Below, one piece after another: positions 25,769-34,151 of a stretch of 64,000 bases of DNA. The notes beneath the pieces are model-generated. The model worked only from the letters and a program-made list of their open reading frames with translations. It had not been told where the DNA came from and made no database searches. The stretch spans positions 310,001-374,000 of the forward strand of contig NC_018002.1 in NCBI RefSeq assembly GCF_000265295.1. Reading direction: 5' to 3'. Made by a program: the position numbers and the translations under genes. The stretch's first letter is position 1. Every line of letters starts with the position of its first letter. This DNA comes from Sulfurospirillum barnesii SES-3. GTDB lineage: Bacteria; Campylobacterota; Campylobacteria; Campylobacterales; Sulfurospirillaceae.

Positions 25769-26050
25769 ATGACGGTCAATGAAGCAGTTTTAGAGATGCG
25801 TTATAGTGGCATTCCTGAGGAAGACATTGAAGAGATTCTTGAAATTTGCAAGAAAAAAGGGCTAACACCTCAAAACCTTGATGCTGAATTAGAACAAAAA
25901 GGTTTTGATAAAGTGTTTGAGTTTGAATACGATGCAAGTGAGAGTTGGTTTGAAAGTGGTGTGAGTGCACAGGCTTCAAAGCCCACCACAAAACAGGCAC
26001 CAGAAAAAGGGAAAAAAGCCAATGGCAAAACAACTACGTCAGATTATTGA
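25769..26050 (+). CDS. Small hypothetical protein downstream of the leader
   Basis: 93 residues from ATG 25769; a TTG six codons earlier would overlap the terminator stem of the leader. The N-terminal 55 residues are helical and acidic (MRYSGIPEEDIEEILEICKKKGLTP), a UBA- or CUE-like helical look. The C-terminal 25 residues are a lysine- and threonine-rich low-complexity tail. I recognise no family. The next gene starts 29 bases before its stop in another frame, so the two form one unit controlled by the leader. Confidence 0.6.
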   Translation: MTVNEAVLEMRYSGIPEEDIEEILEICKKKGLTPQNLDAELEQKGFDKVFEFEYDASESWFESGVSAQASKPTTKQAPEKGKKANGKTTTSDY

Positions 26051-26435
26051 AGAGTATTATGAAGTGGTTTGGAACGAGCAAAAGCTTGACCAAGCACACC
26101 ATTTTTTAAGCCCTACCATTAATTTTAGAGGTTCTTTGGGTATGAAAGTGGAGGGAATTAACGGTTTTTGCGATTACGCCAAAATGCTTTTTGGTGCTTT
26201 TTCAAACTTGTATCATGTCATTGAAGAGGTCGTTGTTGAGGGCGATAAAGCAGCTGTTAGACTGGTCTATACAGGTTCACACACAGGAAAATTGTTTGGT
26301 TTTGAGCCAACGGGAAATCGTATTCGTTATTCAGGTGCCTGCTTTTTTAAATTTGAAGACGATAAGATAGTCGACGCATGGGTTTTGGGCGATTTGAATG
26401 TACTTTATGGACAACTAAGCGCCTCAAATCATTAA
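26022..26435 (+). CDS. SnoaL-like (NTF2 fold) protein
   Basis: 137 residues from ATG 26022, overlapping the preceding gene by 29 bases. The pattern IIEEYYEVVWNEQKLDQAHHFLSP, then GKLFGFEPTGNRIRYSGACFFKFEDDKIVDAWVLGDL, is that of SnoaL-like/ester-cyclase proteins of the NTF2 superfamily. These small folds bind hydrophobic ligands or catalyse simple isomerisations; the ligand here is unknown. It is controlled by the same structured leader as the upstream gene. Confidence 0.8.
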   Translation: MAKQLRQIIEEYYEVVWNEQKLDQAHHFLSPTINFRGSLGMKVEGINGFCDYAKMLFGAFSNLYHVIEEVVVEGDKAAVRLVYTGSHTGKLFGFEPTGNRIRYSGACFFKFEDDKIVDAWVLGDLNVLYGQLSASNH

Positions 26436-27289
26436 GATTTTTGATATGCCTGATGCGTTTTAAGCGAATGAATCAGCAAGGTTAAGACAATAATAGCACC
26501 GCCAAAGAGTGTATTAAGATGCGGTGCTTCTCCTAATAAAAGCCAAACCCAAAAGGGTGCAAGCACAGGTTCAATAATCGTTAAAAGTGCAATTTCCACG
26601 GAAGATAAAATTTTTGTACCTATTCCTATGAGTGCCCGTGAAAGCGGCGTTAAAAAAGCTCCCATCCCCACAATAAGAGTTAGAGAATAAGCATCAGGTA
26701 CCACAATAGAGGTTGTTAGAAACGAAAAGCAAGAGACCATAAGTGCTCCTGTTCCAAAACACGCTAATCGATTGGCTTCTTTGTTTCTCTCCAAAATAGA
26801 GAGTGTGGACACAAAGGCAAAAACACAGCCAAAGGCGTAAAGATTGCCTTTCATATTTCCTAGGGCACCATCATGAAAGAGAATAATTCCTAAGCCAATA
26901 AAAACAAAAAAAATGGCAATAAACGTACGCAAGGGTGTTTTTTGTTTGAAAAAGACAAAGGCAATCAAAGCACTAATCAGTGGTCCTGTGCTTAAAATAA
27001 ACACCGCACTGGCTACGCTGGTATGTTTAATGGCAAGAATAAAAAAAAGATTGCTCAGCGCAATACAAAGACCACTTGCCAAAATAGGTAGAAATTGAGT
27101 TTTGTAAAGTGCAAATATCGTACGTTTATATTTTAAGAGCAATGTGATATTCATGCTGATAAACATACATAAACCAAAATAAAACGTAAATATCTGAGCG
27201 CTGACATGCGTCATTTTAATCAGAGGTGATTCAAAACTCATCAAAATCATGCCAGCAGTCGTGATTCCAAAAGCGTTTGCGTAGGTCAT
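26432..27289 (-). CDS. EamA/DMT family transporter
   Basis: 285 residues, ten predicted membrane helices in two EamA repeats, the usual layout of drug/metabolite transporters. The first repeat covers about 1-130 and the second about 140-275, which contains the conserved SVEIALLTIIEPVLAPFWVWLLLGE. It is an inner-membrane exporter of unknown small molecules. The stop overlaps the stop region of the convergent SnoaL-like gene by four bases. Confidence 0.85.
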   Translation of the reverse strand: MTYANAFGITTAGMILMSFESPLIKMTHVSAQIFTFYFGLCMFISMNITLLLKYKRTIFALYKTQFLPILASGLCIALSNLFFILAIKHTSVASAVFILSTGPLISALIAFVFFKQKTPLRTFIAIFFVFIGLGIILFHDGALGNMKGNLYAFGCVFAFVSTLSILERNKEANRLACFGTGALMVSCFSFLTTSIVVPDAYSLTLIVGMGAFLTPLSRALIGIGTKILSSVEIALLTIIEPVLAPFWVWLLLGEAPHLNTLFGGAIIVLTLLIHSLKTHQAYQKS

Positions 27290-27295
27290 CTAAGG

Positions 27296-27529
27296 TTACT
27301 TTGTAGTGTTTTTAAGAAAATTAAGGTAAAGTTTTTCGATTTTTTCTCGTGCCCATGGGGTTTTTCTAAAAAATTTTAAACACGATTTGATGCTAGGATT
27401 TTCGTGAAAGCAGTTTACTTTCATCATTTCATCCAGTGTTTCCCAACCGTAATGTGCATGTAATTGAATAAGTATTGTCTCAAGCGTAATCCCATGCAAG
27501 GGGTTATTATTATGTTCTGTATGATTCAT
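27296..27529 (-). CDS. VF530 family (DUF2132) DNA-binding protein
   Basis: 77 residues from ATG 27529, with TGAGGAATCA upstream. The family pattern is nearly complete: [25 protein letters not shown], then [33 protein letters not shown]530 proteins are small helical proteins with a DNA-binding fold and unknown cellular role. It lies six bases before the EamA gene in the same direction and is probably co-transcribed with it. Confidence 0.88.
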   Translation of the reverse strand: MNHTEHNNNPLHGITLETILIQLHAHYGWETLDEMMKVNCFHENPSIKSCLKFFRKTPWAREKIEKLYLNFLKNTTK

Positions 27530-27547
27530 TGATTCCTCAAAAATACG

Positions 27548-27581
27548 CATTACATGTAAGAGAATTTTCTTACATGTAATG
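27548..27581 (-). terminator. Hairpin built of two palindrome copies
   Basis: CATTACATGTAAGA (27548-27561) pairs with TCTTACATGTAATG (27568-27581) around GAATTT. Each arm is itself a copy of the dispersed palindrome (27550 and 27570). It separates the SDR gene from the VF530 gene and probably terminates the SDR transcript. Confidence 0.65.
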
Positions 27582-27588
27582 AAAGATT

Positions 27589-28344
27589 TTAGTTGTTGCG
27601 TTCTACGCTTAAGCCCGCATAGCTTTGCACTGTTGGCATAATTTCAATACGATTGACATTGACATGCTCAGGAAGTTCGGCTAGGCTAAAAATGGTGTTG
27701 GCAATATCTTCTTTGCTCAAAGGAGTCGTGTCTTTATAAACAGACGCTGCTTTTTGAGTATCCCCTTTAAAACGAACATCTGAAAATTCTGTCAGTGAAA
27801 AACCAGGCTCGATGTTGGTGACACGTACATGCGTTCCTTTAAGATCCGTTCTAAGATTGAGTGAGAATTGTTTGACAAAGGCTTTGGTCGCCCCATAAAC
27901 ATTACCACCCTCATAAGGCCAACTTCCAGCAGTCGAACCCAGATTAAAAATATACCCCGTTTTGCGTTTGACCATGATGGGGAGTACGGCTTTTGTGACA
28001 TATAAAAGCCCTTTGATATTCGTATCAATCATGCGTTCCCAATCATCCAAACTGGCTTCATTGGCATGTTCAAGCCCCAGAGCCAAGCCAGCATTGTTGA
28101 CTAAAATATCAATGGCTTGATACGCTTCAGGCAAAGATGCAACGGCATTAAAAACCTCTTCTTTTTTACTGACATCAAAACAGAGTGTCACGATGTCGCA
28201 TTTAGGAAGTTGTGCTTTTAATGCATCCAAACGCTCTTGTCTTCGACCCGTGGCAATCACTTTATAACCTGCTTTCGCAAATTTGATGGCGGTTGCTTCA
28301 CCAAAACCTGAGGTTGCGCCTGTAATGAAAACAATTTTTGCCAT
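27589..28344 (-). CDS. Short-chain dehydrogenase (YdfG-like)
   Basis: 251 residues. It has the glycine-rich loop GATSGFGEA near residue 7 for NADP binding, NNAGLALG, the catalytic Ser in [10 protein letters not shown], and Tyr-x-x-x-Lys in YGATK. The overall match is to YdfG-type 3-hydroxy acid dehydrogenases, which oxidise serine-like 3-hydroxy acids and reduce malonic semialdehyde. The exact substrate is uncertain. AGGATC sits just upstream of ATG 28344. It is monocistronic. Confidence 0.88.
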   Translation of the reverse strand: MAKIVFITGATSGFGEATAIKFAKAGYKVIATGRRQERLDALKAQLPKCDIVTLCFDVSKKEEVFNAVASLPEAYQAIDILVNNAGLALGLEHANEASLDDWERMIDTNIKGLLYVTKAVLPIMVKRKTGYIFNLGSTAGSWPYEGGNVYGATKAFVKQFSLNLRTDLKGTHVRVTNIEPGFSLTEFSDVRFKGDTQKAASVYKDTTPLSKEDIANTIFSLAELPEHVNVNRIEIMPTVQSYAGLSVERNN

Positions 28345-28391
28345 AGTGATCCTTTATGATTTTTTGTGATTATACTCTACGGCGGTATAAT

Positions 28392-28406
28392 GATACCTTT
28401 GGTAAC
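28392..28406. promoter_or_regulatory. Inverted repeat upstream of the SDR gene
   Basis: GATACC-TTT-GGTAAC is an inverted repeat with one mismatch, placed about 50 bases upstream of the SDR start. TATAAT boxes on both strands lie near it (28386 on plus; within GAGTATAATCAC on minus). It could be an operator for the SDR gene; no regulator is identified. Confidence 0.4.
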
Positions 28407-28570
28407 TTGATGAAAAATTTATTTTCAGGTTAAAAAAGGCTAAAAATTGCCTTAAAATAGCTCTTCATAACTACTAATTTAAAGTAAATCAGATTATTTG
28501 TTTAAAATTTCATCATGCGTATGTGATGTTATTTACGAAAAATATACTAAGATTGACGTAATAAAATAAA

Positions 28571-28588
28571 AGTACTACTTTTAGTATT
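28571..28588 (+). promoter_or_regulatory. Operator-like repeat upstream of the RHH gene
   Basis: AGTACTACTTTTAGTATT lies 26 bases before the start codon of the ribbon-helix-helix gene. Apart from small changes it equals the repeat upstream of putA at 34119 (AGTACTACTTTTTGTACT). Two matching sites upstream of a regulator and of a catabolic gene suggest autoregulation plus control of putA. Confidence 0.6.
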
Positions 28589-28613
28589 CTTGAAATTTAC
28601 CAAGGTTGAGGGT

Positions 28614-28838
28614 ATGGCAAAACAAAAATTTGGTAGAGATAGTATTCAACGTGTCATTGAAAAAAATAGAACCAAAAAACGTGAAATTGCGCAGTTGACG
28701 ATCAAAATTGATGCAAAATTAGATGTAGCACTTGCAAAACTCTCCCATGCGCTCCATATTTCTAAAAACAGACTTATTGAAGACATTTTAATGGAAAGTG
28801 GCATTATCCAAGAGGTTGAGGAAAATTACTATGATTAA
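28614..28838 (+). CDS. Ribbon-helix-helix regulator
   Basis: 74 residues from ATG 28614 with GAGGGT upstream. The basic N-terminal part (RDSIQRVIEKNRTKKREIAQ) is followed by an RHH fold: beta strand AQLTIKID, helix KLDVALAKLSHAL, turn HISKNR, helix LIEDILMESG. It is likely a dimeric DNA-binding repressor of the CopG/MetJ type. The next gene begins 8 bases before its stop. A toxin-antitoxin antitoxin is the main alternative, but the downstream protein is far larger than usual toxins. Confidence 0.78.
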   Translation: MAKQKFGRDSIQRVIEKNRTKKREIAQLTIKIDAKLDVALAKLSHALHISKNRLIEDILMESGIIQEVEENYYD

Positions 28839-29505
28839 CTTTCCAACACAAGAGCGTATTATTCGTGCGACGCTTGAGGGAATCACTCAAGCTGAGAAAA
28901 ATTTTCTGTTTTGGACGAATAACAGACTCTCCTTATCGTGTGGTCCTCAAAAAATCCTTTCTATTCATGTCGCTCAAGCACTGAGTGCAATTGAGAATGC
29001 TCCTGAAGTTTTTATCGATGCAACCGTTTCAGATATTTTGCGCTGTTCTTTGCCAAATCGAAAAGCATTTAAATCTTTTATGGAAAAACATGCGCTCTCT
29101 CAAGATGTTTTCAGCATTACCCTCGATGAACGCACGCTGCATCAAAATCACAACGACTCTATTTCTCGGGTAATTATGACGCTAAAGAATGGCGTGTGTA
29201 ATGTCAAAGCAGAATATACGTATGAAATTGAGCGATTGTGTAAGATGCTTCAACGAAAAAGTAGAAATGATTCTAGTTTGGATTACGGCATTTTTGCTTT
29301 TTATACAGACATTTCGACCACGGCACGTAAAAAATTGGACAAACGTATTCCTGAGATCGTGGCAAGTTTTGATGAAGTTGTCAGCCATTTTCCCTCACTC
29401 AAGGCGACATTTATCACAACACCCATTCAAATTATCGACCATGTAGGAGAGTGGATGGCAGGATGTTATGTCATTGAACCGAATGATGAAATTATCGCAG
29501 AGTAG
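28831..29505 (+). CDS. Hypothetical protein (224 aa) coupled to the RHH gene
   Basis: 224 residues from ATG 28831, overlapping the RHH gene by 8 bases. It is soluble with no signal peptide, and I recognise no family. The N-terminus (QERIIRATLEGITQAEKNFLFWTNNRLSLSCGPQKILSIHVAQAL) hints at an alpha/beta protein. Later FYTDISTTARKKLDKRIPEIVASFDEVVSHF and a final acidic tail are seen. Coupling with an RHH regulator, and the neighbouring liv and put genes, suggest a role in amino-acid sensing, but this is a guess. Confidence 0.6.
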   Translation: MINFPTQERIIRATLEGITQAEKNFLFWTNNRLSLSCGPQKILSIHVAQALSAIENAPEVFIDATVSDILRCSLPNRKAFKSFMEKHALSQDVFSITLDERTLHQNHNDSISRVIMTLKNGVCNVKAEYTYEIERLCKMLQRKSRNDSSLDYGIFAFYTDISTTARKKLDKRIPEIVASFDEVVSHFPSLKATFITTPIQIIDHVGEWMAGCYVIEPNDEIIAE

Positions 29506-29559
29506 CGTTTACATGTAACGCTATTTTGCTGTGGTTTTAAAAAATTATAAGGAGTGAGA

Positions 29560-30687
29560 ATGAGAAGATTATTTCCAAAATTAACTGCTTCTTTGGCAGT
29601 GTGTTCAGCACTTGTAAGCATGGGTGTTGCGGCGGATGTGATTAAAATAGGCGTACAAGCTCCTATCACAGGACAATACGCAAATGAAGGTCAAAGTATT
29701 GATAACGGGGTAAGACTGGTTGTGGATCAATACAATGCCAAAGGGGGCGTTTTAGGTAAGAAAATCGAAGTGATTACGTGCGATGATCAAGGAACGGCAC
29801 AGCAAGCAGCCATTTGTGCTAAAAAATTGGTCAATGAAGGGGTTAAAGCTGTGATTGGCTCTTACACGTCAGGGGCAACAGAAGCAGCACAAACCACCTA
29901 TTTTAGAGCAGGTGTACTTCAAACCAGCGATGGTACAAGTGATTCATTAATTACACATAAATACTGGACATTTTTTAGAAATTCTTTTCCTAACAGCGCA
30001 GAGGCTGATTATACGGCAAAATATTTTGTTGAGGGTAAGCAATACAAAAAAATTGTTATTCTCTCTGATTATTCAAGTTACTCAACGGATTTGGCAAGCG
30101 CAGTATCTAATGCATTGAAAGCAAAAAATGCTACGATTATCTATGAGGGTAAAATAAAATCAGGCGCACAAAATTTTACAGCAACACTGACAAAAATAAA
30201 ATCAATGAATCCTGATGTTATCTACTTTAGTGGGTATTACACAGACGGAGGACTGCTCCGTGCGCAACAGATACAACTGGGCATCAAAGCAGATTTTGTA
30301 GGTGGCGATTCCAATGATAATCCTGATTATATGAAGCTTGCAGGTAAGAGCGCTGTGGGTTCATATTTAATCAATGTTCCAACCCCCGATATCTTGCCAT
30401 ATGATATTGCTAAGACTTTTCTTGTGGATTATCAAGCAAAATATAATATGATGCCAGCTTCCATTTGGTCGCTCATGAATGTGGATGGACTCCGTGCTAT
30501 TTTACATACTATGGAGCAGACAAAGTCTGAAGATACAAAAGTGATTGCAGCATCCATGCATACGCTCAAAGATTTTCCAGGTATCACAGGTCCTGTAACA
30601 TTTAGAGAGGATGGTGAGCGCATTGGTGGAGGTTATATGACCTATGAAGTGCAAGAGGATAAGAGTTATAAGATCGTTTACCAATAA
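29560..30687 (+). CDS. livJ: Branched-chain amino-acid ABC transporter, binding protein
   Basis: 375 residues from ATG 29560 (AAGGAG at 29549). Signal peptide MRRLFPKLTASLAVCSALVSMGVAAD, then the Leu/Ile/Val-binding fold: IKIGVQAPITGQYANEGQSIDNGVRLVVDQYNAKGG and VIGSYTSGATEAAQTTYF. It captures branched-chain or related amino acids in the periplasm for LivHMGF. Specificity within the family is not fixed by sequence; proximity to putA allows proline as a ligand. Confidence 0.9.
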   Translation: MRRLFPKLTASLAVCSALVSMGVAADVIKIGVQAPITGQYANEGQSIDNGVRLVVDQYNAKGGVLGKKIEVITCDDQGTAQQAAICAKKLVNEGVKAVIGSYTSGATEAAQTTYFRAGVLQTSDGTSDSLITHKYWTFFRNSFPNSAEADYTAKYFVEGKQYKKIVILSDYSSYSTDLASAVSNALKAKNATIIYEGKIKSGAQNFTATLTKIKSMNPDVIYFSGYYTDGGLLRAQQIQLGIKADFVGGDSNDNPDYMKLAGKSAVGSYLINVPTPDILPYDIAKTFLVDYQAKYNMMPASIWSLMNVDGLRAILHTMEQTKSEDTKVIAASMHTLKDFPGITGPVTFREDGERIGGGYMTYEVQEDKSYKIVYQ

Positions 30688-30712
30688 TTTTTAAAGGAAA
30701 AGAGTAAAGCCC

Positions 30713-31615
30713 ATGGATATTTTTCTTCAACAAATGGTTAATGGTTTGACCATAGGAAGTCTTTATGCATTGGTCGCTTTAGGTTACACGATGGTCTACG
30801 GGGTGATGAGGTTAATTAACTTCGCCCACGGAGACCTCGTTGCCTTTTCGGCTTTTGTGGGATTGAATGTGTATGCTCAAATTTTTGGTGAGCATGTCAC
30901 GTCGTTCGTCGCAATCCTTAGTGTTTTTGTTTTAACAGCCATTATTGTTGCTTTTGTAGGTGTGCTTCTTGAGCGTCTCGCATACAGACCTTTACGAACA
31001 GCACCTCGACTCAGTGCTGTTGTCTCAGCGCTTGGTGCGGGGTTGGTTATTCAAAACTCTGTCATGCTTATTTGGGGCCCCAATATGAAAATCTTTCCCT
31101 CAGAACTTTTCCCCTCAACAATTTGGGAAATAGGCGAGATAGTGATTACCTTTACGCAAGTGATGATTTTAGGACTTTCTGCAATCCTTATGGTAGGGCT
31201 TTACTTCTTTATTAATCAAACGAAATTAGGTACGGCCATCCGTGCGGTTGCCATTGATCAAGATGCGGCAAAATTGATGGGCATTAATGTGAATCGTATT
31301 GTTATGATTATCTTCATTATTGGTTCAAGTTTAGGCGCTGTTGCAGGGCTGTTTATTGGAACGTATTATCGTGGCATTACCTTTGATATGGGGTGGATGT
31401 ATGGTTTAAGTGCCTTTGTTGCAGCCATTATAGGGGGAATTGGCAATATTCCTGGTGCAATGCTTGGTGGTTTACTCTTAGGTCTTTTTAATGCGATGAT
31501 TACAGGCTATCTCTCAACACAATGGGCGGAAACATTTACCTTTGTGCTTTTAATTGCCATTCTTATTTTTAGACCAACAGGTATTTTAGGTGAAACTGTG
31601 GCGGAGAAAGTATGA
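30713..31615 (+). CDS. livH: Branched-chain amino-acid ABC transporter permease LivH
   Basis: 300 residues, about eight membrane helices. The start FLQQMVNGLTIGSLYALVALGYTMVYGVMRLINFAHGD is the LivH family signature. With LivM it forms the inner-membrane channel. The stop overlaps the start of livM (ATGATGA). Confidence 0.93.
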   Translation: MDIFLQQMVNGLTIGSLYALVALGYTMVYGVMRLINFAHGDLVAFSAFVGLNVYAQIFGEHVTSFVAILSVFVLTAIIVAFVGVLLERLAYRPLRTAPRLSAVVSALGAGLVIQNSVMLIWGPNMKIFPSELFPSTIWEIGEIVITFTQVMILGLSAILMVGLYFFINQTKLGTAIRAVAIDQDAAKLMGINVNRIVMIIFIIGSSLGAVAGLFIGTYYRGITFDMGWMYGLSAFVAAIIGGIGNIPGAMLGGLLLGLFNAMITGYLSTQWAETFTFVLLIAILIFRPTGILGETVAEKV

Positions 31616-32562
31616 TGAATAAAACCAGTTTAATAGCCATAGTGCTTCTTGTTTTCATGGGCGTATATCCGATTTTTGTAGATTCTGCATGGCTAGCCGT
31701 AGGCACCACATTTTTGGTTTTTGCTGTGGTCGCACTTTCGCAAGATATTATTTTAGGTCGGGCAGGGGTTTTTCATATGGGACATGCACTATTTTTTGGC
31801 TTGGGTGCTTATACTACGGCTATTTTCAATGTCCATTTTGGGCTTCCCATATTAGTGACATGGGTACCTGCGGTATTGATTCCAATGGCGGTTGCTTTTA
31901 TGATTATTGCTCCCATTATTCATCTTAGAGGTGACTACTTACTGGTGGCTACAATTGGTTTTAATATTATTTTTATTCAAGTGCTTGAAAATGATGTTTT
32001 TGGTTTAACAGGGGGGCCCAATGGCCTTTTTGGTATAGATGTTGTGAGAATTTTTGGTTTTGACTTTGGCGCACAAACGCATATGTACTATATGGCATTT
32101 ATTCTTTTAGGACTGACGTTGTTGATCATACGAAATTTAGACAAGAGTAAATTTGGGCGTGCACTTTTTTACATTCACAAAGATGAAATCGCCGCACAAA
32201 GCATGGGAATTAATGTGCGTTATTTTAAACTTTATGCTTTTATTTTGGGTGCTGGTATTGCTGGGGCTGCTGGAAGTATGTTTTCAGTGCAGTATTCAGC
32301 CGTCAGTCCTGAGGCATTTAATGTTACACAATCCATTATGTTTTTTACCATTGTTTTAGTAGGGGGTTCAGCTTCTTTGCCAGGGGTTTTAATTGGTACG
32401 TGTATTATGTTTGTTTTATCTGAAGTTTTTAGAGAGTTTGAAACAGCACGGTATTTGGTATTTGGTGTTGCGATGATTTTAACGATGATTCTTCGTCCTC
32501 GTGGAATTTGGCCTGTTCGTTTTGGTAACATTCCTGATTTTCTTAAAACGGAGGTCAAATGA
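31612..32562 (+). CDS. livM: Branched-chain amino-acid ABC transporter permease LivM
   Basis: 316 residues, multiple membrane helices. QDIILGRAGVFHMGHALFFGLGAYTTAI and DYLLVATIGFNIIFIQVLEND are LivM family blocks. Two adjacent ATG codons (31612, 31615) could serve as the start. It overlaps livH and livG by four bases on each side, as in a tightly coupled transporter operon. Confidence 0.93.
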   Translation: MMNKTSLIAIVLLVFMGVYPIFVDSAWLAVGTTFLVFAVVALSQDIILGRAGVFHMGHALFFGLGAYTTAIFNVHFGLPILVTWVPAVLIPMAVAFMIIAPIIHLRGDYLLVATIGFNIIFIQVLENDVFGLTGGPNGLFGIDVVRIFGFDFGAQTHMYYMAFILLGLTLLIIRNLDKSKFGRALFYIHKDEIAAQSMGINVRYFKLYAFILGAGIAGAAGSMFSVQYSAVSPEAFNVTQSIMFFTIVLVGGSASLPGVLIGTCIMFVLSEVFREFETARYLVFGVAMILTMILRPRGIWPVRFGNIPDFLKTEVK

Positions 32563-33341
32563 GTGAATATATTTTAGAAATCAGCCATGTGAGTAAATAT
32601 TTTCAAGGGCTGGTTGCGATTAACGACCTCTCAATGAAAATTAAAAAAGGTCAGATTTATGGCATCATTGGACCCAACGGTGCTGGAAAAACAACACTGT
32701 TTAACTGCATTACAGGTATTTATCGACCTGAAATTGGGCAAATTTTGTGGAAAGGTAAAGACATTAAAGGCATTAGCCCGTATAAAATTGCAGAACTTGG
32801 TATTTTACGAACCTTCCAAACGATTCGTCTTTTTTCTGAAATGAGTGTTGCTGAAAATATTATGTCAGGCCGTCACATTAAGTCTAAGCAACGCTGGTAT
32901 AACGGCGTACTTCCTACTCCTGCGTATTATAAAGATGAGAAAGCAAATTGGGAAAAAGTGGGTGAGTTGATGGATTTTTTCCATCTCTCAGAGTTTGCAA
33001 CAATTCCAGCAGGCGATCTCTCCTATGGCGTTCAACGGCGTATTGAGATGGCACGAGCGCTTGCCGCTGAGCCAGAACTTCTCATCTTAGATGAACCTGC
33101 TGCAGGGTTAAATGAGAACGAAACATTGGCATTAACTCAAACGATTCGGAAGATTCAAGAAATGGGCGTGACCATTATGATGATTGAGCACGATATGGAA
33201 ATGGTTATGAGTCTAACAGAATACATCAGCGTTATCAACTTTGGTGCAAAAATTAGTGAAGGACGACCTTCCTTTGTTCAAGACGATCCTGTCGTGATTG
33301 AGGCGTATATTGGCAGTGATGAGGATGATGAAGATGAATGA
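32559..33341 (+). CDS. livG: Branched-chain amino-acid ABC transporter ATPase LivG
   Basis: 260 residues. Walker A GPNGAGKTT near residue 38, signature region LSYGVQRRIEMARALA, Walker B LLILDEPAAGLN and the H-loop MIEHDM. The LivG-specific LRTFQTIRLFSEMSVAENIM is present. It ends in an acidic run (DEDDEDE). It energises transport together with LivF. Confidence 0.94.
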   Translation: MSEYILEISHVSKYFQGLVAINDLSMKIKKGQIYGIIGPNGAGKTTLFNCITGIYRPEIGQILWKGKDIKGISPYKIAELGILRTFQTIRLFSEMSVAENIMSGRHIKSKQRWYNGVLPTPAYYKDEKANWEKVGELMDFFHLSEFATIPAGDLSYGVQRRIEMARALAAEPELLILDEPAAGLNENETLALTQTIRKIQEMGVTIMMIEHDMEMVMSLTEYISVINFGAKISEGRPSFVQDDPVVIEAYIGSDEDDEDE

Positions 33342-34050
33342 AAAATTATTGGAAGTGAAAGATTTACATGTAAATTATGATGCTATTGAAGCGATTAAAG
33401 GGATTGATTTACATGTAAACAAAGGTGAAGTTGTGACCATACTGGGTGCGAATGGTGCAGGTAAAACAACAACCCTTCGAACACTAAGTGGGCTTTTAAA
33501 AGCAACAAGAGGAAGTATATTTTTCAATCAACAAGAGATTACCCATATGCCTGCACATGAAATTGTGGGATTGGGGATGAGTCATTCTCCTGAGGGGCGC
33601 CGTGTTTTTGGGACACTTAGTGTTGAAGAGAATTTGATGATGGGAGCGTACAGTCTTAAAAAGCATGATGTTCAAACCTTAGAGTGGATTTACGAAATTT
33701 TACCACGCTTGAAAGAACGAAATAAACAGCTAGCAGGAACGCTTAGTGGTGGTGAACAGCAGATGTTAGCGATTGGTCGTGCGATTATGAGCAAACCAAA
33801 GTTGTTAATTTTAGATGAACCAAGCCTTGGTTTGGCTCCTGTGTTGGTCAAAGTTATTTTTAAAGCGATCAAAGAGATTAGCAAAAGTGGTGTAACGGTT
33901 CTTTTGGTAGAGCAAAATGCTAAAGCAGCACTTAAGCTCGCAAACCGAGGGTATGTTTTGGAGTTAGGCAAGATTACACACACGGGTAGCAGTGAAGAGC
34001 TCTTAAGTTCTGAGGTGATACAAGAGGCGTATTTGGGCAAGAAAAAGTAA
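33334..34050 (+). CDS. livF: Branched-chain amino-acid ABC transporter ATPase LivF
   Basis: 238 residues from ATG 33334, overlapping livG by 8 bases. Walker A GANGAGKTT, signature LSGGEQQMLAIGRA, Walker B LLILDEPSLGL and H-loop LVEQN. SHSPEGRRVFGTLSVEENL is LivF-specific. Two dispersed palindromes lie only 45 bases apart near the start, both read as DLHVN, so this conserved N-terminal region contains a duplicate peptide. An intrinsic terminator follows. Confidence 0.94.
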   Translation: MNEKLLEVKDLHVNYDAIEAIKGIDLHVNKGEVVTILGANGAGKTTTLRTLSGLLKATRGSIFFNQQEITHMPAHEIVGLGMSHSPEGRRVFGTLSVEENLMMGAYSLKKHDVQTLEWIYEILPRLKERNKQLAGTLSGGEQQMLAIGRAIMSKPKLLILDEPSLGLAPVLVKVIFKAIKEISKSGVTVLLVEQNAKAALKLANRGYVLELGKITHTGSSEELLSSEVIQEAYLGKKK

Positions 34051-34065
34051 GGTTACATGTAAAAG

Positions 34066-34094
34066 CCGTCTGCATTGTGCAGGCGGTTTTTTTT
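34066..34094 (+). terminator. Intrinsic terminator of the liv operon
   Basis: CCGTCTGCA (34066-34074) pairs with TGCAGGCGG (34078-34086), one G-T wobble, loop TTG, followed by eight T. A palindrome copy (34053) lies directly before it. Confidence 0.9.
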
Positions 34095-34117
34095 GCCCAA
34101 TTTTTATATAACAAAAT

Positions 34118-34137
34118 TAGTACTACTTTTTGTACTA
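34118..34137 (+). promoter_or_regulatory. Operator-like inverted repeat upstream of putA
   Basis: TAGTAC (34118-34123) and GTACTA (34132-34137) are exact inverted repeats with an 8-base spacer. They lie just after a TATATAAC -10-like element and 14 bases before the putA start, a repressor position. Nearly the same sequence precedes the RHH gene at 28571. Confidence 0.65.
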
Positions 34138-34151
34138 CAAAAGGAGAGATG

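Noticed and set aside
28614-29505. Toxin-antitoxin pair (RHH antitoxin plus toxin)
   Set aside because: The second protein is 224 residues with no toxin-like motif, and the operator-like site recurs before putA, which fits a metabolic regulator better.
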